A stretch of DNA of 64,000 bases from Candidatus Gastranaerophilales bacterium (GCA_944325515.1 CALVAO010000004.1:103739-167738), one strand, 5' to 3'. Counted from the stretch's first letter, positions 42,029 to 51,394 are shown. Numbers and translations: made by a program. The notes: generated by a model not told the origin, from the sequence alone.

Positions 42029-43384
42029 ATGACAATCAAAAAAATTTTTACAATTTTAATATTAATGTTAACTCTGCCGGTGTCCGCAAAAGATAGTGTA
42101 GATAAGCTGACATATGTAAATTTAGACTGGTGGAAAAATTATAAAGATGAAATCTTATTGAATCATCTTCAAACTCTTTATAATAATAACCATGACTTAA
42201 AAATTGCAGCTTTAAAAACCAAACAAGCATCGGAAAATATAAGACTTGCAGGAGCAAATCAGCTGCCGCAGGTTGGTTTTAACGGTAGTTTATCAAGGGT
42301 GTTGAGCGGTGCTCAAACTGAATTTGGTAATGTTATTATTCCGGAATATTCTCAGAATGAATTTATGCTTCCATTAAGTGCATCCTACGAGATTGATATT
42401 TGGGGGCAAAATTATTTGAATAGAAAAAGTGCGAAAAAACAAAAAGAAATCGCTGCAGAACAGGAAAGGGCTGCATACATATTTATAACATCAACTTTTG
42501 CTGCAAATTATTATAACTTGATAAAAGCTGATGAATTAGAAAAAACGCTTAATGAAATTATAAATCTACAATCTGAAATAGTAAGGATGACTCAAAAGAA
42601 ATTCGATTGCGGACTTGCTTCTATAAACGAATTGCTCAATGAAAAACAATCTTTAATCCAGTTTGAACAAGAATTGAATAAAATAGAAGAATCCAGAAAA
42701 ATTATAAATAATGAACTGAATACTCTTCTCGGATTGAATACTGATAAAGAAGTTGAACATTCAGCATTTGCAAGCGTAAATGTACCTAATACGCCAGATG
42801 CTCTTTCAACAACAATTATACAGTATCGTCCGGATTTAATTAATTCAGAAATATATGTCAAGAAGACCGGTATAGATGTAAAAATTGCGCGTCGAGAATT
42901 CTTGCCGAAATTTATTTTGTACGGCAATTTAGGATTTAATGCCTATAGATGGAATCGTGTCTTTGCGCCGGAAACATTTTTATCAAATATAGGAATAGCT
43001 CCCAGCTGGGATATTTTTACAGGCGGGATAAAAATGGCAAGATATCGTATTAATAAATATGAATATCAAAAAGCAATTGAAAGTTATGAAAAAACTGTTT
43101 TGACATCAATTCAAGAGGTCAATGATGCTCTTGCTGAAACAAAGACAACAAAAGCAAATCTTGCAAAATCAAATGATGATTTTTCTATAGAAACTGAAAA
43201 ACATGCCCTTGCGGAAAAACAATTCTCTGTCGGAGATTCTTCTAAATTAGATGAAATGAAATCTAACTTAAAACTCCTGCTCGTAAAACAAAGAAATATT
43301 GCAGCTACAATTAATAATGTAGTTGCAACAATTTCTCTTTATAATGCCGTAGGCGGTATTGACTATACAAACACGGATTTATAA
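42029..43384 (+). CDS. TolC/NodT-type outer-membrane efflux protein
   Basis: This protein of about 451 residues has a signal peptide (KKIFTILILMLTLPVSAKD) and two repeats of the TolC coiled-coil/beta-strand domain; RLAGANQLPQVGFNGSLSRV and AQNIKR-like helices in each half are typical. STTIIQYRPDLINSEI is the signature linking the two halves of RND-type NodT proteins. No lipobox Cys is seen at the expected place. It is divergent from marR and would complete a tripartite pump. The start at 42029 follows AGAAGGA; an upstream in-frame ATG at 41972 lies in marR DNA and gives no signal peptide. Confidence 0.93.
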   Translation: MTIKKIFTILILMLTLPVSAKDSVDKLTYVNLDWWKNYKDEILLNHLQTLYNNNHDLKIAALKTKQASENIRLAGANQLPQVGFNGSLSRVLSGAQTEFGNVIIPEYSQNEFMLPLSASYEIDIWGQNYLNRKSAKKQKEIAAEQERAAYIFITSTFAANYYNLIKADELEKTLNEIINLQSEIVRMTQKKFDCGLASINELLNEKQSLIQFEQELNKIEESRKIINNELNTLLGLNTDKEVEHSAFASVNVPNTPDALSTTIIQYRPDLINSEIYVKKTGIDVKIARREFLPKFILYGNLGFNAYRWNRVFAPETFLSNIGIAPSWDIFTGGIKMARYRINKYEYQKAIESYEKTVLTSIQEVNDALAETKTTKANLAKSNDDFSIETEKHALAEKQFSVGDSSKLDEMKSNLKLLLVKQRNIAATINNVVATISLYNAVGGIDYTNTDL

Positions 43385-43390
43385 TAAAAT

Positions 43391-43774
43391 TTAATTATTA
43401 AAGAAATCCAGTTTTTCCGCAAAGCAAGCAGAATCTAATATACAACTCTGCTGCAAATATCTTGAGATCTTGCCTTTATCTTTATACAAAAGAATATATG
43501 GCAGATTTGGATAAATGTGATATTTTTTATTAAAACTTTTTGCCTCTTCTGTAGCAATATTCATACTTACAAAATTATAGCTGCTGCCGTATTTTTGCTG
43601 CATACTATTAAAACTCTGCATTACAGTATCAACGTTATCTGCCCACGGTGCGTATATAAGCAATACAAAAGGCTTTGAATCATTTAAAGCTTCATCATAG
43701 CTTATAGCATTGACTGCCTGCTTGCCAGCAAAAAGCATTGATAGCACAAATAATACTGTTAAAACTTTTTTCAT
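43391..43774 (-). CDS. Periplasmic thioredoxin-fold protein lacking CxxC
   Basis: This 127-residue protein has a signal peptide (KKVLTVLFVLSMLFAGKQAVNA). The mature part has a thioredoxin-like fold (FVLLIYAPWADNVDTVMQSF, the cis-Pro in YPNLPYILLYKDKGK). The active site CGPC is replaced by ADNV, so it cannot be a thiol oxidoreductase by the normal mechanism. It may be a chaperone or binding module. It converges with tolC and is seven bases from its stop. Confidence 0.75.
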   Translation of the reverse strand: MKKVLTVLFVLSMLFAGKQAVNAISYDEALNDSKPFVLLIYAPWADNVDTVMQSFNSMQQKYGSSYNFVSMNIATEEAKSFNKKYHIYPNLPYILLYKDKGKISRYLQQSCILDSACFAEKLDFFNN

Positions 43775-43791
43775 AAAACCCTCCCGATATT

Positions 43792-43826
43792 AAAAAGCCG
43801 GATTTTAAAGCACGTTAAAATCCGGC
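43792..43826 (-). terminator. Terminator of fabI
   Basis: GCCGGATTTTAA (43797-43808) and TTAAAATCCGGC (43815-43826) form a 12-bp stem. Read leftward it ends in a T run. Confidence 0.88.
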
Positions 43827-43838
43827 ATATAAAATTTT

Positions 43839-44648
43839 CTACGCTTCCATACTTTTTGTAATCAAATCCATTTCTTCTAAAGAAGCGTAAACAGCGTGGC
43901 AGCCGCAGTCTACATAGAGAATTTGACCTGTCGTACCGCTGGAGAGGTCAGACGCTAAATATAAACCTGCTTTTCCAACGTCTTCCAAAGCAACATTTCT
44001 TTGCAAAGGCGATTTAGCAACAGCCGCTTTAAGCATTTTCCCAAAACCGGAAATACCGCTTGCTGCAAGGGTTTTAACAGCTCCTGCTGAGATACAGTTA
44101 ACTCTGACGCCTTTCTTACCTAAATCAGCTGCAAGATAACGCATAGAAGATTCTAATGCTGCTTTAGCAACACCCATTACATTATAGTTAGCTACAACAT
44201 ATTCAGAACCAAGGTAAGTAAGAGCAAATACAGAAGCTCCTTCATTTAAGATTGGTTCTGCATGTTTACAAAGTGAAATAAGAGAATAAGCACTTACACC
44301 TAATGCTAAATCCCAGCCTGCTCTTGAAGTATCAATAAATCTTCCCTGCAAATCTTCCCTGTTAGCAAAAGCAACAGCATGTACAACGAAGTCTAATTTT
44401 CCGTATATTCTTTCGCATTCTTTGAATACAGCAGCAACTTCATCTTCTTTAGTAACATCACAATTCATAATAAGTTTTGCATTCATGCTTTCAGCAAGCG
44501 GTCTTACTCTTTTTTCCATAGTTTCGCCTGCATAAGTGAATGCAATATCCGCACCGGCATTAAACAATTGTTGAGCAATGGCATAAGCTATCCCGTGAGT
44601 GTTAGAAACACCAAAGATTATACCTTTTTTCCCTTTCATTAAATCCAT
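43839..44648 (-). CDS. fabI: Enoyl-[acyl-carrier-protein] reductase (NADH)
   Basis: This 269-residue enzyme does the last reduction of each fatty-acid elongation cycle. It has the Rossmann start KKGIIFGVSNTHGIAYAIAQ typical of FabI, the catalytic Tyr-x6-Lys motif as YNVMGVAK, and LTYLGSEYV (with the second conserved Tyr). GFGKMLKAAVAKSPLQRN is the substrate-binding loop and GQILYVDCGCHA the C-terminal motif. It is monocistronic with its own terminator and should be triclosan-sensitive by family. Confidence 0.96.
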   Translation of the reverse strand: MDLMKGKKGIIFGVSNTHGIAYAIAQQLFNAGADIAFTYAGETMEKRVRPLAESMNAKLIMNCDVTKEDEVAAVFKECERIYGKLDFVVHAVAFANREDLQGRFIDTSRAGWDLALGVSAYSLISLCKHAEPILNEGASVFALTYLGSEYVVANYNVMGVAKAALESSMRYLAADLGKKGVRVNCISAGAVKTLAASGISGFGKMLKAAVAKSPLQRNVALEDVGKAGLYLASDLSSGTTGQILYVDCGCHAVYASLEEMDLITKSMEA

Positions 44649-44728
44649 AAAATAAAACTCCTCTTTAACTAATATACAATCTAAAGTCTACCAAAAAAAC
44701 AAATCTAACGCAATATAATCTAACATAA

Positions 44729-44756
44729 TAAAAAGAGATTGAATTTCTCCAATCTC
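44729..44756 (-). terminator. Terminator of the flagellin gene
   Basis: GAGATTG...CAATCTC forms a 7-bp stem (44735-44741 with 44750-44756); read leftward it is followed by five T. It lies 44 bases after the flagellin stop. Confidence 0.7.
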
Positions 44757-44799
44757 ATATATAAGTACATATCCCAATCAACAACAAATTAATAATTAA

Positions 44800-45645
44800 T
44801 TAAACTAAGTTTAGCGCTATACTTGGTGTCTGGTTAGCAGTTGCAAGCAGTGTAGCTGCAGCCTGCTGAAGTATTTGCGCTTGTATATAACTAGAAGATT
44901 CTTCTGCAATATCAGCATCTTTTATTGTTGATAAAGAAGAAGTCAAGTTTTCTATTTGAACATCTAATGAAGTTGAGGCTGATTCCAAACGGTTTTGAGC
45001 AGAACCCAGAGCTGTTACTCTCTCCGAAATCTTTGCAATTGCATCATCAATCTTTGTAAGTTGAGCTGCTGCAGTATCTGTCACAGTACAAGCATCTGCA
45101 AATGTTGTATTTGATTCTCCTAGTAAAAAAGAAGCATTTGCATCTTGGAATAAATCAGCATCTAATTCTATTTGACTGTTAGGATCACCATATATACCAA
45201 CCTGCAACGTAATTCCACCTGTTGCATTTGACATTAAGTTTATACCATTAAACTCTGCATTCGCAGAAATCCTATCAATTTCATCCAAACGCGCGGTAAT
45301 TTCGGATTTTATAGCCTCTAAAGAATCTTCACCGTAAGTACCATTTGCAGCCTGTTCGGTCAAATCTCTTATACGCTGCAAGTGAGAAGTTAACAGTGCA
45401 TAATTTTCTTCTGCAGTAGTCAATAAGTCAATCCCCATTGAAGTATTCTGGGTTGCAATATCCAGAGAACCTAGCTGAGTTTCCCAGTTTGCTGCTATAG
45501 AATATCCTGCAGCGTCATCTTTTGCGTGGTTAATTTTATACCCTGTTGACATTCTTTCAATAGATTGGTTCAACATGGTAGTTGCTGAATTCAAATTACT
45601 TTGAACAATCAAAGACGATAAATTTGTATTAATTGTAAGAGCCAT
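44800..45645 (-). CDS. fliC: Flagellin
   Basis: This 281-residue filament protein is built only of the conserved D0/D1 regions. N-terminal D0/D1 (residues 1-140) shows NTNLSSLIVQSNLN, ERMSTGYKINHAKDDAAGYSI and IQRIRDLTEQAANGTY-like helices; C-terminal D1/D0 (190-281) shows RLESASTSLDVQIENLTSS, DADIAEESSSYIQAQILQQAAATLL and the ending IALNLV. The central D2/D3 part is almost absent (about 50 residues), which is usual for short flagellins. Filament assembly needs export by the flagellar apparatus to which FliI belongs. It has a TATAAT-like sigma-70 promoter about 100 bases upstream, not the sigma-28 type seen elsewhere in the window. Confidence 0.95.
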   Translation of the reverse strand: MALTINTNLSSLIVQSNLNSATTMLNQSIERMSTGYKINHAKDDAAGYSIAANWETQLGSLDIATQNTSMGIDLLTTAEENYALLTSHLQRIRDLTEQAANGTYGEDSLEAIKSEITARLDEIDRISANAEFNGINLMSNATGGITLQVGIYGDPNSQIELDADLFQDANASFLLGESNTTFADACTVTDTAAAQLTKIDDAIAKISERVTALGSAQNRLESASTSLDVQIENLTSSLSTIKDADIAEESSSYIQAQILQQAAATLLATANQTPSIALNLV

Positions 45646-45813
45646 TCCCTAACCTTTCCGACTCCATGCGCAACTGCGCATTACATTCCCTAATCTACAT
45701 ATCTGACAAGGATCTCTCTTTTCTTATATATAAATCACATACCCTTGTATACAAATATTATAGAATAACTAAATAAAAAATACACTATTTTCATCACAAT
45801 TATTTACAAATAT

Positions 45814-46224
45814 TTACATTGTTATATTTTTGAAAAATTGGTTCAATATTTTCTGTTCCGGTTTGTTATGGTGCATTCTCATTGCTTTTAAAAGAGCAGT
45901 TTTAAAAGCTTTCACAGGTTCTACTTTTATAGGATTCATTAGAGTCTGCTGCATCTGCAACGGTGCCAGAATAGCTTTTAAATCGTTTTTTGCAGTGAAC
46001 TCTTTTACAACATCACTAAAAGTCTCGTCATGTACTGCCATATCAGCATAAGCCTTCAAAAGAGCAGCATTCTCTATCTGTTCATAATAAGTATCTACCG
46101 GACGCGGTCCTTCTGCTAATGCCTTATTGAGTTCAAGCTGTTTTGCTGCTTTGGCAGCATTCTTTAAGCCATAAAGAACATCATTCTTACCATTAAAAGA
46201 TATACAATTTGTTGCTAAATACAT
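45814..46224 (-). CDS. Small alpha-helical protein with ISFNG motif, unknown function
   Basis: This 136-residue protein starts MYLATNCISFNGKND (ISFNG at residues 8-12), a further example of the short F-K-G-like N-terminal motif. The rest is Ala/Lys/Met-rich and helical, with no signal peptide or TM segment. GGAGG lies close upstream (AGGAGGAAACC before the ATG). A TATAAT (46285-46280) directly followed by the AGCAAAAAAAATTTTT leader element lies upstream. It is divergent from the PfkB kinase gene. Function unknown. Confidence 0.75.
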   Translation of the reverse strand: MYLATNCISFNGKNDVLYGLKNAAKAAKQLELNKALAEGPRPVDTYYEQIENAALLKAYADMAVHDETFSDVVKEFTAKNDLKAILAPLQMQQTLMNPIKVEPVKAFKTALLKAMRMHHNKPEQKILNQFFKNITM

Positions 46225-46261
46225 GGTTTCCTCCTAATTCCTAATATATATACTAATACCC

Positions 46262-46285
46262 GTAAAAATTTTTTTTGCTATTATA
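46262..46285 (-). promoter_or_regulatory. TATAAT plus A-tract leader element of the 45814 gene
   Basis: Read leftward, TATAAT (46285-46280) is joined directly to AGCAAAAAAAATTTTTAC. This repeats the arrangement before 32505. The divergent PfkB gene must use a promoter in the same 83-bp region. Confidence 0.45.
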
Positions 46286-46307
46286 GAATTATAGTGGAGG
46301 TATATTT

Positions 46308-47351
46308 ATGACGAAAATTATAACAATCGGAAGCGCAACTATGGATGTATTTGTAGAATGCGATGAAGCTAATATTGTATCTGTATGCTCAAAAACAAAA
46401 AATTCTGATTTTATGAGTTACCCGTATGGATCTAAAATTGATATTTCTACCTTTTCGTCAAATGTAGGAGGCGGAGGCATAAATACAGCATGCAACTTTG
46501 CAAACCTCGGGTTTGATACCTCTGCAATTTTCAAAATTGGAAAAGATGTTTATTCGGATGGAATTCTTGCTTCTTTTAAAAATAAAAAAGTTAAACTTGA
46601 TAACATAATTCAAAAGAATGATACTTCTACTGGTTTTTCAATAATTTTAGTAAGTTTCCAGGGTGATAGAACGGTTTTGGCTCATAGAGGCGCAAACGCA
46701 CAAATCAGAGAAGATGAAATAAATTATGATGCTATAAAAGATGCAGACTTTATGTACGTTGCACCACTAAACGGAGAATCTAATAAAGTAATCGAGCCAA
46801 TTGTCAATTATGCTCACAGACATGGCACAAGAATCTGTTTTAATGCAGGAACTACAAGCTTAAAGAAAGGTTTTGAACACATTAAAACTATTCTCAAATC
46901 TGCGCATATAGTTGTGATGAATAAAGAAGAAGCTTCTATGGCTACAGGAATAGTTGTCAGACCTGACAGCAAAACAGAAAAATTTTCACATGAACTTATA
47001 CATACAGATATTAAGAAGATGCTTACCACATTAAAGGTTATGGACTACCAGGTCATTGTAATTACAGACGGAGGACGAGGTGCATATGCTTATGACGGAC
47101 AAAAATTCTACTTCTGTCCGGTATTTCCTGCTCCGGTTGTATCAACACTTGGAGCAGGTGATGCTTTTGCTTCAACTTTCTGTGCAGCGTTAGAGAGAAC
47201 AAAATTAAATGTCGGATTGTCATTAATGTATGCCTCTGTTAACTCTTCCTGTGTTGTTTCAGAATTCGGAGCTACAGAAGGACTGGCTACTTTTGAAGAA
47301 ATCGAAGAAAAATTAAAGAACAATCCGGATTTCACTTATCTTGAAGGTTAG
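46308..47351 (+). CDS. PfkB-family carbohydrate/nucleoside kinase
   Basis: This 347-residue ribokinase-fold enzyme phosphorylates a sugar or nucleoside. The N-terminal glycine motif is SSNVGGGGINTACNFANLGF, and the C-terminal PfkB signature is STLGAGDAFASTFCAAL with the catalytic Asp in GAGDAF. Between them lie the usual beta-sheet lid and VIVITDGGRGAYAYDG. The substrate is open: fructose-6-phosphate, ribose and adenosine kinases share this pattern. It starts a four-gene rightward unit with the nuclease, tatD and tlyA genes; GGAGG precedes the ATG. Confidence 0.9.
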   Translation: MTKIITIGSATMDVFVECDEANIVSVCSKTKNSDFMSYPYGSKIDISTFSSNVGGGGINTACNFANLGFDTSAIFKIGKDVYSDGILASFKNKKVKLDNIIQKNDTSTGFSIILVSFQGDRTVLAHRGANAQIREDEINYDAIKDADFMYVAPLNGESNKVIEPIVNYAHRHGTRICFNAGTTSLKKGFEHIKTILKSAHIVVMNKEEASMATGIVVRPDSKTEKFSHELIHTDIKKMLTTLKVMDYQVIVITDGGRGAYAYDGQKFYFCPVFPAPVVSTLGAGDAFASTFCAALERTKLNVGLSLMYASVNSSCVVSEFGATEGLATFEEIEEKLKNNPDFTYLEG

Positions 47352-47353
47352 AA

Positions 47354-47977
47354 ATGTTTTCGCAATTTTCGCCAAATATGCTCAAGACATACGAACAATG
47401 TCCGAGGAAATTTTATTTTAAATATGTAAAAAATATTTCAATGCCTGTTAATGATGATATTTTTGAATTTGGTAAAAATATCCATGCTCTTGCTTCTTAT
47501 TATCTGCGCAAAGAAAATATCTCCGCGATGGAAGAAGCATTGACTACTAAAGAAAGGGAAATTTGGGAATACTTAAAGGGGATTAAGTATTTAGGCTACG
47601 AAGTTATTAATACAGAGTATAATCTTGCAGTCCGTATAGGAGAATATTTTTTCGGAGGAAGACTCGATGCGCTTGTAAAATCAGACGACAGATATTACAT
47701 TCTTGACTACAAGACCGGTGCTGTACCGAAAAATGCTAAGTTTGACTTTCAAACTATTATATACCTTTTTGCCGTAAAATATTTTTTCAAAACTGATAAT
47801 GTGACTTTTGTATATCTTGATTTAAAAAATAAGGAAGAGCTGCTGATAGAACTAAAGCCGGAGCTTGAAGAAGCCTACAAAAAACGCCTGCTTGAGACCG
47901 TCGAAAAAATAGCCGTTGACGAAATTCCGCCGAAGAAACAAAACTGCAGCTGCGAATACTCTTTAATATGCTATTAG
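47354..47977 (+). CDS. PD-(D/E)xK nuclease with predicted Fe-S cluster (Cas4/AddB C-terminal-like)
   Basis: This 207-residue protein resembles a stand-alone RecB/Cas4 nuclease. SPNMLKTYEQCPRKFYFKYVK carries the first Cys. The catalytic motifs are GGRLDALV (Asp), YYILDYKTG (Asp-x-Lys) and FQTIIYLFA (Gln/Tyr, motif QxxxY). The C-terminal end CSCEYSLICY gives the other Cys, arranged C-x-C-x6-C-like, so a 4Fe-4S cluster formed by one N-terminal and three C-terminal Cys is likely. No CRISPR array or cas genes are present in the window, so a DNA-repair role is more likely. It lies two bases after the kinase gene. Confidence 0.82.
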   Translation: MFSQFSPNMLKTYEQCPRKFYFKYVKNISMPVNDDIFEFGKNIHALASYYLRKENISAMEEALTTKEREIWEYLKGIKYLGYEVINTEYNLAVRIGEYFFGGRLDALVKSDDRYYILDYKTGAVPKNAKFDFQTIIYLFAVKYFFKTDNVTFVYLDLKNKEELLIELKPELEEAYKKRLLETVEKIAVDEIPPKKQNCSCEYSLICY

Positions 47978-47994
47978 CGTGGTATAATTTAGCT

Positions 47995-48762
47995 ATGAAA
48001 AATTACTTAATTGACACACATGCCCATATTGATATGCTGGAAGAAAATGTAGAAAATATTCTGGCAGAAATGAATAATTACGGTGTAAAAAAAGCTGTCA
48101 TTCCTTCTGTAGAAGCAGCTGCTATTGATAAAATTGTCAAAATTGCAAATAATTACGAAAATATTTATGCAATGCTTGGAATTTATCCATCAGAAGCAAA
48201 AAGTTATAATGATGATTTAGAAAAAACTTTTATAAGCATTGCTGAAAATAATAAAAAAATCGTTGCTATAGGAGAAATCGGGCTTGATTATTACTGGGAT
48301 AAAAGTTTTAAGGAATTACAGCAAGAAGTTTTTATAAAACAAATTAAGCTTGCTAACAAATTAAATCTCCCAGTAGCCGTTCATGACAGAGAGGCTCACA
48401 AAGACACTTTTGATATCCTAAAAGAAACAGGAGTTCAGAAAGGAGTGCTGCTGCACTGCTTTTCCGGAAGCGTTGAATTTATGAAAGAGTGTGTCAAAGA
48501 AGGCTGGTATATTGCACTCGGAGGTGTTGTAACATTTAAGAATGCTATAAAAATGAAAGAAGTTGCAAAAGAAGTTCCGCTTGAAAAACTGCTGCTGGAA
48601 ACAGATTCTCCATATTTAACTCCGGTACCATACAGAGGAAAGCCGAATAAACCTGCATATGTAAGATTTGTTGCGGAAGAAATTGCAAAATTACGAAATT
48701 TGCCGGTCGTGGAACTTATCGATATTACAACTAACAATGCAGAAAGGTTTTTTGGGTTTTGA
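47995..48762 (+). CDS. tatD: TatD-family metal-dependent deoxyribonuclease
   Basis: This enzyme of about 255 residues is a TIM-barrel exonuclease in DNA repair or RNA quality control. Metal ligands are in DTHAHIDML (HxH), IGEIGLDYYW (Glu), AVHDREAH (His), LLHCFSG (His) and ETDSPYLTP (Asp). The ATG at 47995 begins the conserved part; an in-frame ATG at 47968 lies inside the nuclease gene. Its stop overlaps the TTG start of tlyA. Grouping with a nuclease suits a repair unit. Confidence 0.95.
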   Translation: MKNYLIDTHAHIDMLEENVENILAEMNNYGVKKAVIPSVEAAAIDKIVKIANNYENIYAMLGIYPSEAKSYNDDLEKTFISIAENNKKIVAIGEIGLDYYWDKSFKELQQEVFIKQIKLANKLNLPVAVHDREAHKDTFDILKETGVQKGVLLHCFSGSVEFMKECVKEGWYIALGGVVTFKNAIKMKEVAKEVPLEKLLLETDSPYLTPVPYRGKPNKPAYVRFVAEEIAKLRNLPVVELIDITTNNAERFFGF

Positions 48763-49568
48763 AAAAAGAACGTCTTGATAAAATACTTGTTGATTTAGGA
48801 TATTTTGAAACAAAAAGCAAAGCTTCTGCTGCAATTCTTGCCGGAAACGTAATGATTGGAACAGAAGTTATAACAAAAGCAGGCTTTCAGCTAGACCCTT
48901 CAAAAGAATATGATTTTAAAGTAAAATCCATGCCTTACGTATCAAGGGGAGGTTTTAAGTTGCAAAAAGCACTTGAAGCATTTGATATATACGTTAAGGA
49001 TAGAATTTGCTTTGATGCCGGAGCTTCTACCGGAGGTTTTACAGACTGCCTGCTACAGCATGGGGCAAAATTTGTTTACGCAGTTGATGTAGGCTATGGA
49101 CAATTAGACTGGAAAATTCGGAGTTCAGCAAAAGTTAAAACTATTGAAAAAACAAATTTAAAAATATGCAATTTTAATGATATTTATCAAGAAAATGAGC
49201 CGGCAGCTGATTTATTGGTTTCAGACCTGTCCTTTATTTCTCTGGAAAAAGTTCTGCCAAATCTAAAGACACTCATGAATCCAGATTTTCATGAAATGAT
49301 ATGCTTGATTAAACCTCAATTTGAAGCTGGCAGGGAGCTAGTCGAAAAAGGCGGAGTTGTAAAAGATAAAAATACGCATAAAATGGTTATAGAAAATGTT
49401 TTGCATTGTATATTAGCCCTGGAATATACAATAAAAGGACTTACATATTCTTCTATTAAAGGACCTGCAGGAAACATTGAATATCTTGTCTGGTTCTCTA
49501 CTAATAAAGAAAATCCAGCAGATATAGACATTGAGAATGTTGTAAATTCCGCACATCAAAACTTATAA
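48759..49568 (+). CDS. tlyA: TlyA-family rRNA 2'-O-methyltransferase
   Basis: This 269-residue protein has an N-terminal S4 RNA-binding domain (1-60: RLDKILVDLGYFETKSKASAAILAGNVMI) and an FtsJ/RrmJ-type methyltransferase domain (65-260: CFDAGASTGGFTDCLLQHGAKFVYAVDVGYGQ, then SDLSFISLEKVLP and LIKPQFEAGRE). The catalytic K-D-K-E set is partly visible (Lys, Asp, Lys). Members methylate 16S C1409 and 23S C1920, or are called haemolysin A. It starts with TTG overlapping the tatD stop and converges with the TPR gene at its end. Confidence 0.93.
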   Translation: MKKERLDKILVDLGYFETKSKASAAILAGNVMIGTEVITKAGFQLDPSKEYDFKVKSMPYVSRGGFKLQKALEAFDIYVKDRICFDAGASTGGFTDCLLQHGAKFVYAVDVGYGQLDWKIRSSAKVKTIEKTNLKICNFNDIYQENEPAADLLVSDLSFISLEKVLPNLKTLMNPDFHEMICLIKPQFEAGRELVEKGGVVKDKNTHKMVIENVLHCILALEYTIKGLTYSSIKGPAGNIEYLVWFSTNKENPADIDIENVVNSAHQNL

Positions 49569-51209
49569 TTATTCAAATAAATCGTAAAGTCTTTGTCTGA
49601 TATCTTTTTCAGATAGCTCATCCGTAATTTTATTCAAATCCATTGTCATCTGATAATATTCAGCAGCTAGAGCTTTATCACCTATTGCTTGATAAGCGCG
49701 TGCCAAATTAAAATATGCCAGTGTATAATTAGGATTAATATTTATTGCATTCTTAAAATACTCTACAGATTCCTTAGGATCACCTAAACCATCCAGATAT
49801 ACAACACCCAGATTATTTTGCGCAATCTCAAAATTAGGATTTAATTCTATTGATTTATGAAAAGCTACTATTGATTCTTCTAAATAATCTTTTTCCCAGA
49901 GCGCTAAGCCTGTCTTTGCATAAATCAAATAATTTTCCGGCTCTACAGAGATTGCATCACAATATGTTTTAATAGCTTTATCCAAATCACCCTGTGACAT
50001 ATATAAATCGCCGAGAGAGAGCTGAATATCAACATTATTAGGATCAAGAACCATTCCTGCATTAAACGTAGCTTCTGCTGCCTCGTAGTTGTTTTTAATC
50101 TCAGCATAAATTGCACCGAGAGCATGACAAACTATCGAAGTCCATTGTGCATCCGGATTTAATTTGATAGCTTTTTGATAATACTCTATTGCATCATCAT
50201 ATAATTCCGCTTTAATATAAGCATAAGCCAGTGAATTGTTATAGTATGGATTTTCAGGGTCTAGTTCCCATGCTAGTTTAAACGCTGTAACTGCATGAAT
50301 TTTATCGGATTTATTAAGATATAAATGACCTAATTCATAATAAATCTTATCTAGATCTATTCCAAATTCTAAAAGAGAATTGTAATAATCAATTGTTTCA
50401 TCAATCTTTTCCGGATAATATGTCTGACTTATTGTTGCGAGTTTAATTAAAACTTCTCTATCAGATGGGTCAAGCTCGTGAGCTTTTTGAAAGCATTCCA
50501 TGCTGGCATCTATTTCATTGCATTCAAGCGACAAATCACCCATTTTTTGATAAAACAAATTACCTTGCGAAGTTTTTTCCAGACCTTTAGAATAAGCTTC
50601 AAAAGCTGAAGGGAAAAGCTTCATTTTTTCAAAGGTTTCACCTAGTGTTTTATATGAAAAAACAGAAAAATCATTCGCTAAAAATTTGCAGAACATTTTT
50701 AAAGAAGGGCAATCCCACATAATCATCATGCTCCCTGATAAAAAATAGTATAAAAATCTCATAACATCTTTGATTGAAGAATTTTGATTTTTAATCCTCG
50801 TCAATAAAACTTTTGATAAGAAAAGCCTTGGTCTTGCTGAATTTTTTCCCGCACCTGCCACTGCAAGACGAAATTCTTTCTCAGCTTCTTCGTAGTTTTC
50901 GTTTAGACATTGGAAATAGCCGGAATATATATGAGCATTTACATTTGCCGGCTCAAGGCTTATTGCAGTTTGACACTGTTCCAGAGCTCCTTCAATAGAA
51001 ATTTGCCCCTTAATCAATAACAAGCTTGCAAGTCTGTAATATGATTCTGATATAGACGGGTTAAGCTTGATAGCATCTATATAATATTCTATTGCCTTCT
51101 CCAAATCAGCATCCTGCTGTTTTATCAAATATTTTTCATGGGCAGCTCTTGCTTCTTCTAAAAGAGCTGCCGCATCGTTTTCCAATGTAATTAACGGGGT
51201 ATCTGTCAT
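49569..51209 (-). CDS. Tetratricopeptide-repeat protein
   Basis: This 546-residue cytosolic scaffold consists almost wholly of 34-residue TPR units (about 11-12) with the usual W/L-G-Y-A-F-A-P pattern, for example FKLAWELDPENPYYNNSLAYAY and YFKNAININPNYTLAYFNLARAY. There is no signal peptide and no enzymatic domain. TPR proteins bind other proteins; the partner is unknown. A second, distinct TPR gene follows pth at 54948. GAGAA precedes the start, and the gene is divergent from the 51463 gene with a 253-bp gap. Confidence 0.88.
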   Translation of the reverse strand: MTDTPLITLENDAAALLEEARAAHEKYLIKQQDADLEKAIEYYIDAIKLNPSISESYYRLASLLLIKGQISIEGALEQCQTAISLEPANVNAHIYSGYFQCLNENYEEAEKEFRLAVAGAGKNSARPRLFLSKVLLTRIKNQNSSIKDVMRFLYYFLSGSMMIMWDCPSLKMFCKFLANDFSVFSYKTLGETFEKMKLFPSAFEAYSKGLEKTSQGNLFYQKMGDLSLECNEIDASMECFQKAHELDPSDREVLIKLATISQTYYPEKIDETIDYYNSLLEFGIDLDKIYYELGHLYLNKSDKIHAVTAFKLAWELDPENPYYNNSLAYAYIKAELYDDAIEYYQKAIKLNPDAQWTSIVCHALGAIYAEIKNNYEAAEATFNAGMVLDPNNVDIQLSLGDLYMSQGDLDKAIKTYCDAISVEPENYLIYAKTGLALWEKDYLEESIVAFHKSIELNPNFEIAQNNLGVVYLDGLGDPKESVEYFKNAININPNYTLAYFNLARAYQAIGDKALAAEYYQMTMDLNKITDELSEKDIRQRLYDLFE

Positions 51210-51394
51210 AATTTCTCCGAACCAAATGTTTATATTTCTCTTTTCGGCAAAGATTAATTTTTCTTTAACAAAAAATAAATTAAATCATCCGAATAACGTA
51301 AATATTTTTTACATAGTTTTAAAAAAGTAATATCGATACTCTAAAATAGTTCGTAGTAAATTTATTAAGATTTGTAACAATTTTTCTAAATCAT

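Noticed and set aside
47354..47977. CRISPR-associated Cas4
   Set aside because: There are no other cas genes or array in the window; the operon context is DNA/RNA maintenance.
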